Shown here in pieces: positions 1 through 4,906 of a stretch of 5,376 bases of DNA (its first letter is position 1; the number at the start of each line of letters is the position of its first letter). Where the stretch lies: assembly GCA_003132605.1 (NCBI GenBank), contig PKYJ01000022.1:2679-8054 (forward strand). The letters run 5' to 3'. The DNA comes from Peptococcaceae bacterium. Its GTDB lineage: Bacteria > Bacillota > DSM-12270 > Thermacetogeniales > Thermacetogeniaceae. Both the position numbers and the translations under genes were made by a program. A model generated the notes under the pieces. It was not told the DNA's origin, ran no database searches, and saw only the letters and a program-made list of their open reading frames with translations.

Positions 1-1748
1 CAGTGGTCGAGGCCGTTGCCGGTGTGGAGGTGCAGACGGAGATCGGCTGGCAGGAAGCCAACCGGGTGAAGCTTCCCAAAATGATCTTTATCAATAAGAT
101 GGACCGGGAAAACGCCAACTTTGACCGGGTATTGAGCCAGGTCAAGGATGTCCTGAAGTGCAACGCCGTACCGGTCGAACTGCCGATCGGGTCGGAGACG
201 CAATTTTCCGGAGTCGTCGATCTGTTGACGATGAAGGCTTACCAGTACAACAAGGATGGCTCCTGCCAGGAGCAGGAGGTCCCCGGCGATCTCCTCGACG
301 CCGCCCAGGAGGCCCAGCAGAACCTGATGGAGGCGGCAGCCGAGGGTGATGACGAACTGCTGATGCGCTACCTGGACGGGGAGACCTTGACAGGCGAAGA
401 GATTTTCACCGGACTGAAGAAGGCCTTCCAGTCCCAGAGCCTGGTTCCCGTGCTCTGCGGTTCGTCCCTGAACAATATCGGCATCAGGCACCTGCTGGAC
501 TTTATCGTCAACGTGGTACCCTCGCCGGCCGACCTGGCCGAGCCAGGCGCCAACCTGCAGCAGGAGCCGTTGGCAGCGCTCGTCTACAAGACCATGGCCG
601 ACCCCTACGTGGGCAAAGTGAGCTTTTTCCGGATCTTTGGCGGCGTTCTGAAATCCGATAGCCAGGTGTACAACGCTAACAAGGAGAAGGAAGAGAAGAT
701 CGCCCAGTTGTTCGTGATGCGCGGCAAGCAGCAGGAGAACGTCATGGAAGTCAAGGCCGGCGACCTGGCCGCAGTGGCCAAGCTTCAGGAGACCGGCACG
801 GGCAACACGCTGTGCCGCAAGGATAAGCCAATAATCCTGCCCGGTATCGATTTTCCCGAACCCAACCTATCCTTTGCCATCGAGCCCAAGAGCAAGGTAG
901 ACGAGGACAAGCTCGGCAGCGCCATGGCCAAGTTGGTGGAGGCCGACCCCACCATCCGCCTCTCCAAGAACGCGGAGACGAAGGAAACGATTCTCACCGG
1001 AATGGGGGATACCCACCTGGAGATTGTTCTGGAGCGCTTGCAGCAGAAGTTTGGCGTGGAGGTAACCTCGAAGAAACCGAAGATTCCCTACCGGGAGACT
1101 ATTCGTTCCACGGTTCAGTCTGAAGGTAGGCACAAGAAGCAGACCGGCGGCCGCGGCCAGTTCGGCCACGTCTGGATGACGCTGGAACCCCTGCCCGAAG
1201 GCGGCTTTGAATTTGTAGAGAAGGTCTTTGGCGGGGCGGTCCCCCGGCAGTACTTCCCGGCGGTGGAAAAGGGCGTGCGCGAGGCCTTGAACGAAGGGGT
1301 GCTGGCGGGCTATCCGGTCACCGGACTCAGGACAACCCTCTACGACGGGTCCTTCCACCCGGTGGACTCCTCGGAACTGGCCTTCAAGCTGGCCGCGATC
1401 CTGAGCTTCAAGAACGGTATGGAGAAGGCGAACCCGGTGCTGCTGGAACCGGTCATGAATGTGGAGGTGACGGTTCCGGAGCAGTTCATGGGTGATATCA
1501 TGGGAGACTTCAACAGCAGGCGCGGCCGGATTCTGGGGATGGAATCCCGGGACGGCGGCGTCCAGGTAATCAGGGCCACGGCTCCCCTGGCCGAACTGGC
1601 GGATTACGCCATCGTCCTGAAATCCATCACCCAGGGGCGCGGCACCTTTAAAATGGAGTTTTTCCAGTATGACGAGACTCCTGCCAGGCTGGCCGAGGAG
1701 ATCATCGAAAAGCACAAGGCGGAACTGGAGAAAGAAAGAGAAAAATAG
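1..1748 (+). CDS. fusA: Elongation factor G-type translational GTPase, 5' truncated by window edge
   Basis: This is a ribosomal translocase-type GTPase; EF-G moves tRNAs and mRNA through the ribosome after peptide bond formation, using GTP, in the cytosol. The frame is open at the left edge, and the GTG at base 3 is an internal valine, not a start. About 110 N-terminal residues (P-loop, switch I, DxxG) lie outside. Visible in order, numbered from base 3: GVEVQTE (7-13), the guanine-specificity motif NKMD (31-34), the G5-like GSS (153-155), domain II around 190-275, domain III with GMGDTHLEI, domain IV with QTGGRGQFGHVW (380-391) and the tip GSFHPVDSSE (449-458), then domain V. GMGDTHLEI replaces the usual GMGELHLEI, and the tip reads HPV rather than HDV. 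It may therefore be an EF-G paralogue (EF-G2-like) rather than the housekeeping copy. A strong terminator follows 49 bases after the stop, so it ends its transcription unit. The family assignment is very secure; the symbol and paralogue class are less so. Confidence 0.95.
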   Translation, partial: VVEAVAGVEVQTEIGWQEANRVKLPKMIFINKMDRENANFDRVLSQVKDVLKCNAVPVELPIGSETQFSGVVDLLTMKAYQYNKDGSCQEQEVPGDLLDAAQEAQQNLMEAAAEGDDELLMRYLDGETLTGEEIFTGLKKAFQSQSLVPVLCGSSLNNIGIRHLLDFIVNVVPSPADLAEPGANLQQEPLAALVYKTMADPYVGKVSFFRIFGGVLKSDSQVYNANKEKEEKIAQLFVMRGKQQENVMEVKAGDLAAVAKLQETGTGNTLCRKDKPIILPGIDFPEPNLSFAIEPKSKVDEDKLGSAMAKLVEADPTIRLSKNAETKETILTGMGDTHLEIVLERLQQKFGVEVTSKKPKIPYRETIRSTVQSEGRHKKQTGGRGQFGHVWMTLEPLPEGGFEFVEKVFGGAVPRQYFPAVEKGVREALNEGVLAGYPVTGLRTTLYDGSFHPVDSSELAFKLAAILSFKNGMEKANPVLLEPVMNVEVTVPEQFMGDIMGDFNSRRGRILGMESRDGGVQVIRATAPLAELADYAIVLKSITQGRGTFKMEFFQYDETPARLAEEIIEKHKAELEKEREK

Positions 1749-1797
1749 AGCCGGTTTCAGATAGGCAAGCGGCCTCTCCGGCCATCTGTGGTCAAGC

Positions 1798-1824
1798 GCC
1801 GCAACTGAATAGTTGCGGCTTTTT
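1798..1824 (+). terminator. Rho-independent terminator of the EF-G gene
   Basis: A perfect 9-bp stem (GCCGCAACT / AGTTGCGGC, 1798-1806 and 1811-1819) with a GAAT loop is followed by five T residues at 1820-1824. The T-run reaches into the stop codon of the convergent polymerase remnant (1823-1825). The minus-strand side has no T-run, so it should work mainly for the EF-G transcript. Confidence 0.9.
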
Positions 1825-2092
1825 ACTGTTCCCCCCCTTCGATCAGAGAGGCCGCCCGGCAGATCGTTTTCCTGCCGAACCGGTTGCGCACCAGGTCGCA
1901 GACCTGCCGGAGGATCATGCCGGTCTTGACTCCCTTTCCCTTCGCCTCGTAGCTTGCAGACAGGACGGTCCCGCGCCGCTGCTCCGGATCCCCGATCACC
2001 ACCACGGGCTTCCCCCGCAGCCTCGGGTCCAGGGCCTGGTGCACGCTGGCGAAGAAGGAGTTCATGTCCGCCAGGAGAATCGCCCGTTCCAT
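1823..2092 (-). pseudogene. Y-family DNA polymerase (DinB/UvrX-like) with large in-frame internal deletion
   Basis: Intact Y-family polymerases copy past DNA lesions and are usually SOS induced. This frame encodes only 89 residues, against about 350-420 for the family. Residues 1-59 are the polymerase N-terminus: LLADMNSFFASV with the first catalytic Asp (D9) and the likely steric-gate Phe (F14), then LRGKPVVVIGDP and SYEAKGKGVKTGM. Residues 60-89 (including LVRNRFGRKTICRAASL) resemble the far C-terminal tail, where the family has motifs of the type 'RFG..ai.RASSL'. The SxDE catalytic pair, thumb, little finger and beta-clamp motif are all missing, with no frame break. The start at 2092 is preferred because a GGGGTGG ribosome site lies 5 bases upstream; the earlier ATG at 2152 overlaps the promoter -35 and cannot be translated from that promoter. 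A DNA polymerase function is not possible. It is either a decayed gene or, less likely, a retained mini-protein. The N-terminal assignment is firm; the tail assignment is from pattern memory. Confidence 0.85.
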
Positions 2093-2103
2093 ATAGTCCA
2101 CCC

Positions 2104-2152
2104 CAAACGTCAGTTTGAATATTATTATATGACAAACGTCTGTTCCTGACAA
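2104..2152 (-). promoter_or_regulatory. SOS promoter with LexA/DinR-like boxes
   Basis: Read on the minus strand, there is a -35 TTGTCA (2147-2152), exactly 17 bp, then a perfect -10 TATAAT (2124-2129). Inside the spacer sits GGAACAGACGTTTG (2133-2146), matching the Bacillus DinR/LexA consensus CGAACRNRYGTTYC at 12 of 14 positions. A second palindrome, CAAACTGACGTTTG (2104-2117), matches 11 of 14 and overlaps the expected transcription start. Bound LexA would block RNA polymerase at either site. The promoter serves the deleted polymerase frame starting at 2092. The geometry is seen directly; LexA control is inferred from the known consensus and from the gene family. Confidence 0.75.
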
Positions 2153-2345
2153 GAGGAATTGATTGGAAGATCTTCTCCTGCATATCCTGACTAGAGGCTA
2201 AGGTCTCTGATTGACCGTCCATTTATGATCAGTTGAATTCAAAGCCTGTTATTTTTAGAGGACAACGAAGGAAAACATCGGGAAATGAAGAAAGATAACA
2301 CAACACCGTTGGTATTAGCTTCGCTGAAGTGATGGGTCTTTCGCC

Positions 2346-2798
2346 ATGAAGATGAAAAACTGCGATATATGTGGAAACGAGATGCCGGAGACGTTGATGG
2401 TCTGCCGCTTTTGTGGCTCCCATCAGCGCGCGAGAACGCGTGCTGGGCCACGCGAGCGGTTGCGTACGGTCAACATCGAGGCCGGCATGCCATCAGTTGA
2501 AGATGGACTTGCACGTCTTGAAGGCGATCTGGTGCGTGCCAAGCAGTCTGGCGTCCGTGTCGTCCGTGTGATCCATGGATGGGGTTCGACAGGAACAGGA
2601 GGAGCACTCCGCGACGCATGCCGGGCATTCCTGAAGAGGAAACTCACCGCCCGGCAGATTGCTAATGTCATCCATGGCGAAGACTACTCACAGACAACAA
2701 ATGCTGGACGAGACCTTATGAACCACTGTCCGGAGCTGCGAGGCAGCGAGCGCCCAGACAGTCAAAACCCCGGCATCACATTCGTCGAGTTATATTGA
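2346..2798 (+). CDS. Zinc-ribbon and Smr-domain protein
   Basis: A 150-residue cytosolic protein. The N-terminus is a short zinc ribbon, with C6-x2-C9 and C20-x2-C23. Residues ~42-150 form an Smr (small MutS-related) domain: a helix around 50-68, VRVVRVIHGWGSTGTGGALR (70-89) containing the family's IHGxG...LR signature, and the closing strand NPGITFVEL. Smr domains occur at the C-terminus of MutS2 and as stand-alone proteins, and known members are nucleases or RNA/DNA binders. The usual LDxHG first motif is replaced here by VNIEAGMP, so catalytic ability is uncertain. Two in-frame ATGs (2346, 2352) are possible starts; the ribosome site is weak (GATGGG about 10 bases upstream), so the choice between them is open. 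I see no convincing promoter in 2160-2345. A strong terminator follows, so it is probably monocistronic. Specific role unknown. Confidence 0.88.
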   Translation: MKMKNCDICGNEMPETLMVCRFCGSHQRARTRAGPRERLRTVNIEAGMPSVEDGLARLEGDLVRAKQSGVRVVRVIHGWGSTGTGGALRDACRAFLKRKLTARQIANVIHGEDYSQTTNAGRDLMNHCPELRGSERPDSQNPGITFVELY

Positions 2799-2834
2799 AG
2801 GAAAATAAGATTATTCCACGAGAATAAACGAGAA

Positions 2835-2869
2835 ACCACGGAAGCCGTCACGGCTTCCGTGGTCTTTTT
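2835..2869 (+). terminator. Strong Rho-independent terminator after the Smr gene
   Basis: A perfect 13-bp stem (ACCACGGAAGCCG at 2835-2847, complement at 2851-2863) with a TCA loop is followed by C and five T residues (2865-2869). It lies 36 bases after the Smr stop and separates that gene from the small peptide gene downstream. Confidence 0.93.
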
Positions 2870-2878
2870 GGTTTAGTA

Positions 2879-2906
2879 ACCCATGCCAGTAAAGCAGCAT
2901 ATTGTG
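2879..2906 (+). promoter_or_regulatory. Possible mother-cell (SigK/SigE-like) sporulation promoter
   Basis: CATATTGTG (2898-2906) fits the CATAnnnT core of SigE/SigK -10 elements, with an ACC 16 bases upstream (2879-2881) in the place of the SigK -35 AC. It sits 38 bases before the start of the small glycine-rich peptide. These motifs are short and degenerate and the last -10 base is not the preferred one, so this is tentative. Confidence 0.22.
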
Positions 2907-2943
2907 GGAGTGACAGAATTACATTAGCAAAGGAGGAAATAAC

Positions 2944-3069
2944 GTGGGTGCAAAAGGTGACGCAGTTGGACTCGGCGGCGGTATCGGTGGTATTTTCGGC
3001 GGCGGTAGCACGATGCTGGTCTTTGTTCTCTTTCTGATCCTGATTCTACTTATCCTCGGAATCAATTAA
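2944..3069 (+). CDS. Small glycine-rich single-membrane-segment peptide (YjcZ-like)
   Basis: This frame of 41 codons starts with GTG and ends with TAA. The start is fixed by a near-perfect ribosome site, AAAGGAGG at 2929-2936, with 7 bases of spacing. The peptide has a short polar head (MGAKGDAVG), a glycine-rich stretch (GLGGGIGGIFGGGS, residues 9-22), and a strongly hydrophobic helix of about 17 residues (MLVFVLFLILILLILGI, 24-40) ending in Asn. This layout resembles the small YjcZ-type peptides of spore-forming Firmicutes, some of which are spore-coat associated. Membership is inferred from layout only, not from shared catalytic residues. It is probably membrane inserted. It stands alone between the Smr terminator and the unrelated convergent frame at 3100-3330. 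Coding is well supported by the ribosome site and composition; function is unproven. Confidence 0.72.
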   Translation: MGAKGDAVGLGGGIGGIFGGGSTMLVFVLFLILILLILGIN

Positions 3070-3099
3070 AGATTCTTATAAATCCAGCACGTCCATCAT

Positions 3100-3330
3100 T
3101 TAAGTCCCTGGGTAACCCTGGGGCTTATTTTTTCCCTGCCTCGGCAGCCACAATTCGCAAGTCTGCGCCCCAGGGTTACCCTTCTCCAGAATCCTGTCCA
3201 GCCCATCCTTCCCTTCGCTTCTCACCAGTTCCATCACGTGAATCACGGCCGGTACCCTGATAGAGGTCTGATACTTCCCGACGTCAACAATGCAGCCCAG
3301 ACGCTTCTCAGTGGCGCCCTGGATGGTCAC
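3100..3330 (-). CDS. Unrecognised small protein or C-terminal fragment
   Basis: A 76-codon frame with GC-rich third positions typical of real coding DNA here. The sequence has GATEKRLGCIVDVGKYQTSI followed by a helix-like stretch (VIHVMELVRSEG) and ends PRQGKNKPQGYPGT. I do not recognise a family. The only possible start is GTG at 3330, with no good ribosome site. The frame remains open for 11 more codons (…WDCRFF) to a TAG at 3364-3366. It may therefore be the C-terminal remnant of a longer protein whose front was lost, which fits the broken recombinase next to it. It is convergent with the small membrane peptide gene. Its last ~25 codons contain both arms of a perfect 15-bp inverted repeat. 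No membrane segment or metal motif is visible. Confidence 0.45.
   Translation of the reverse strand: MTIQGATEKRLGCIVDVGKYQTSIRVPAVIHVMELVRSEGKDGLDRILEKGNPGAQTCELWLPRQGKNKPQGYPGT
3110..3181. repeat. Perfect 15-bp inverted repeat
   Basis: GGGTAACCCTGGGGC (3110-3124) recurs exactly as its reverse complement at 3167-3181, with 42 bases between the arms. Pairing stops abruptly on both sides. The arms lie in the last codons of the minus-strand frame 3100-3330. On the + strand the left arm is followed by a T-rich stretch (3125-3133), but the geometry is not that of a normal terminator. Confidence 0.75.
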
Positions 3331-3429
3331 GAAGAATCGGCAGTCCCATCTCTCTGCGCGTCTCTATGCTTAAAAGATTGGATAGTGGGGAACTCCTAAG
3401 TCTACCGTTCCATACTAAGCGCAGAATAG

Positions 3430-3769
3430 CCCCAAAACGGGGTGCAAATAACCTGGCTGGTAGGATTGGACGTTTTGCGAGAGAAGCACCGCTTAAAAGG
3501 CAAATATGACGGGACGCCGATCAAGCCTTCCTCGTTCCAGTTATTTCGTCACCTTGGCGAAACGGGCCACCCTGAATGTAAGCTTCCATACGTTGCGGCA
3601 TACCCATGCAAGCCTGTTGCTCAAGGCCGGTGAGTACCCGAAGGTGATATCTGAGCGGCTTGGACACTCGCAGATCGGGATCACGATGGACATATATTCG
3701 CACATAATGCCGGGCATGCAGAAGCAGGCGGCGGACAAAATAGAAATGATATTGGCGGGCAAAATTTGA
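3430..3769 (+). pseudogene. Tyrosine recombinase (phage/ICE integrase), truncated and frameshifted C-terminal remnant
   Basis: Tyrosine recombinases integrate and excise mobile elements by cutting att sites. Two adjacent frames hold pieces of one. The first (from 3430, after a TAG) reads LDVLREKHRLKGK and then DGTPIKPSSF, ending at 3537. Skipping one base (C3538) continues in the next frame as SYFVTLAKRATLNVSFHTL, then LRHTHASLLLKAG, ISERLGHSQIG and TMDIYSHIMPGMQ, to a TGA at 3767-3769. The HxxR box, the LGH histidine and the nucleophilic Tyr are present; the N-terminal arm-binding domain, core-binding domain and first catalytic Arg are absent. The segment between REKHRLKGK and DGTP also looks shorter than usual. 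A single-base frameshift plus loss of two thirds of the protein makes it inactive. It points toward the tRNA-Trp fragment, whose near end is 91 bases beyond the stop, the usual place for an att site. Confidence 0.85.
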
Positions 3770-3811
3770 CCTCATATTAGAAATTTATTAGAAAAATGCT
3801 CTGACAAGCAA

Positions 3812-3849
3812 AACGGCAAGGACTCCCGAACCCTGGAAGCCTTGCCGTT
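3812..3849 (-). terminator. Hairpin, probable terminator downstream of tRNA-Trp
   Basis: A perfect 10-bp stem (AACGGCAAGG at 3812-3821, complement at 3840-3849) encloses an 18-base loop. On the minus strand it lies 11 bases beyond the CCA end of the tRNA fragment and runs into TTTTG. This suits a tRNA terminator with a weak T-run. On the + strand the tail is ATTGTG, less suitable, though it could also end transcription of the recombinase remnant. Confidence 0.5.
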
Positions 3850-3860
3850 ATTGTGTTCTC

Positions 3861-3905
3861 TGGCAGGGGAGACAGGACTCGAACCTGCAACCAACGGATT
3901 TGGAG
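3861..3905 (-). tRNA. tRNA-Trp (CCA) 3' half only; probable attachment site of an integrated element
   Basis: Read on the minus strand, this is the 3' half of a tRNA: part of an anticodon loop CTCCAAA with CCA anticodon (3901-3903), anticodon stem side TCCGT, variable loop, T-arm GCAGG-TTCGAGT-CCTGT, acceptor strand CTCCCCT, discriminator G and encoded CCA at 3861-3863. The sequence preceding the loop (TTTAA) cannot pair with TCCGT, which needs ACGGA. No D-arm or AGGGGAG acceptor strand occurs anywhere to the right in the window. The gene is therefore incomplete and cannot yield a tRNA here. Tyrosine recombinases commonly integrate into tRNA 3' ends, leaving such a displaced piece at one element boundary. 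The nearby recombinase remnant and excisionase-like gene support this. By standard geometry the element lies to the right and the intact tRNA-Trp beyond its far end. Confidence 0.87.
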
Positions 3906-4042
3906 TTAAATGCTGACGTTTTACAGCAGTTTACTGCTTCCCGCAAAGGCCGGTATTATAGGATTCTTAGATTTAGAGGGAAGAGATAAACTACCCTAAT
4001 TCAATATAATTTTCTCAAGTTTTTCTCAAACTATACTGCCCG
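3906..4042. other. Non-coding att-proximal region with short repeats
   Basis: 137 bases, AT-rich, with no gene seen. It contains the imperfect palindrome AGCAGT-TT-ACTGCT (3925-3938), TGCTG/CAGCA arms (3911-3915, 3924-3928), and a direct repeat TTTTCTCAA at 4010-4018 and 4021-4029, spaced one helical turn apart. Such small repeats beside an attachment core could be binding sites for a recombinase or excisionase. That role is inferred from position only. Confidence 0.35.
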
Positions 4043-4063
4043 CTATCCCTTACCTGGCGGGCA
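4037..4063 (-). repeat. 7-bp stem-loop at the stop codon of the AT-hook gene
   Basis: TGCCCGC (4037-4043) and GCGGGCA (4057-4063) form a 7-bp stem with a 13-base loop spanning the stop codon of the minus-strand gene. No T-run follows on either strand, so I do not call it an intrinsic terminator. Confidence 0.4.
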
Positions 4064-4888
4064 TTTCCCGAACTTGCGAGGGCGACCAACACGGCGCTTT
4101 ATTTTGTCCTGTTTTCGTGGCCGTCCGGGTGGCCGTCCATCCTTACGTTTCTTCTTGTTTTCCGTCTCCCATATCCGATAACAGTCCGGGCCTCCGTGAC
4201 TGTCAATTTTATGCTTCGTCCTGCACTCATTAGACTTGCAGTTGTGCATCTTCGGATGAGACACCGGCACCTTAAAAACGGCGCTGCAATAAGGGCAGAT
4301 CCTGACCCGGATATGATTGTCCAGGGCGTGCCATATCTCTGCCCAGGCAAGAGCTAGCAGGCTGTCTGATTCGTGACACCGCGCAAGGCTGCCGTCTTGC
4401 ATGGACTCTATTGTGGCCGGGGCCTCCTGCAACCGATGGTAGAGGCAGGCGGCTGCCACAGGCTCCATCGTTCCGTCACCAGGCATATAGAGGGCTTCCG
4501 CGCCATACAGGACGGGCCTTTTTTGTTCGTAAAGCCATTCATTCACAGCGAAGCGCAGCGCTATAACTTCAACAACCAGTAAACGCTCTGCTGAGACTGG
4601 CATAATATCGCAGATTTCTTTTGGCGGCCAGAGTCTGCGACTATAACCTATGATTCCCAGGCTGTCAAAGAAGCGCTGCTTACAGACGTCTTGTTCATTG
4701 AACGTTATTGTACCCGTGAAGCCATGAAAGGCCTTCAAAAAAGCATTTGTGATAAGCAGAGGATATGCAGTGCTGGTGTCCATCCAGCGCGGCGGCGGAT
4801 GATTCATGTAATCAGCCATGTTAATGGTGCCGCTATCAAGGAATAATTCTTTGCCTGGCTGAAGCACAATTTTGAACCTGGCGTCCAT
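4043..4888 (-). CDS. Unrecognised protein with Cys4 zinc finger and C-terminal AT-hook-like motifs
   Basis: A 281-residue protein of no family I can name. Residues 1-190 look globular, mixing hydrophobic strands (LLVVEVIALRFAV) and helices, with no signal peptide or membrane segment. Residues 198-222 form a C-x2-C-x15-C-x4-C zinc finger (CPYC…HNCKSNEC), resembling the treble-clef-like fingers of CGNR-type proteins. The last 35 residues are very basic, with two AT-hook-like cores, GRPPGRPRK (251-259) and VGRPRKFGK (267-275), which in known proteins bind the minor groove of AT-rich DNA. The start at 4888 is supported by AGAGGTG five bases upstream. It lies just inside the tRNA-Trp att site and is divergent from an excisionase-like gene, sharing a repeat-rich control region. 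It is thus likely an element-borne DNA-binding protein, perhaps a regulator, nucleoid-type factor or recombination accessory. DNA binding is inferred; no enzymatic motif is visible. Confidence 0.8.
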   Translation of the reverse strand: MDARFKIVLQPGKELFLDSGTINMADYMNHPPPRWMDTSTAYPLLITNAFLKAFHGFTGTITFNEQDVCKQRFFDSLGIIGYSRRLWPPKEICDIMPVSAERLLVVEVIALRFAVNEWLYEQKRPVLYGAEALYMPGDGTMEPVAAACLYHRLQEAPATIESMQDGSLARCHESDSLLALAWAEIWHALDNHIRVRICPYCSAVFKVPVSHPKMHNCKSNECRTKHKIDSHGGPDCYRIWETENKKKRKDGRPPGRPRKQDKIKRRVGRPRKFGKCPPGKG

Positions 4889-4906
4889 AAAAACACCTCT
4901 ATTATT

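Noticed and set aside
2093..2152. Upstream ATG at 2152 as start of the polymerase remnant
   Set aside because: It overlaps the -35 element, the 20 extra residues do not resemble the family N-terminus, and the ATG at 2092 has a ribosome site at the right distance.
2166..2175. Palindrome GAAGATCTTC upstream of the Smr gene as an operator
   Set aside because: A lone 10-bp palindrome is expected by chance in several kilobases, and no promoter elements accompany it.
867..2222. A 451-codon minus-strand open frame opposite the EF-G gene
   Set aside because: It runs antisense through the clearly real EF-G gene and across the terminator and the polymerase remnant; its arginine/glycine-rich product is typical of a shadow of GC-rich coding DNA.
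2211..2239. TTGACC as -35 of a promoter for the Smr gene
   Set aside because: The hexamer at the correct spacing is TGAATT, a poor -10, and no better partner is present.
3430..3442. Hairpin CCCC-AAAAC-GGGG as a regulatory element
   Set aside because: Only four base pairs with no T-run, and it lies in the remnant recombinase frame.
4037..4063. Terminator for the AT-hook protein gene
   Set aside because: The 7-bp stem overlaps the stop codon and no T-run follows on the minus strand.
3861..4888. Split tRNA-Trp interrupted by a group I intron, with the 281-aa protein as its intron-encoded protein
   Set aside because: The break falls near the anticodon loop, as in some tRNA introns, but no 5' tRNA half (AGGGGAG acceptor strand or D-arm) is found to the right, I see no intron core, and the protein shows no LAGLIDADG or GIY-YIG motif. 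Integration is the better explanation.
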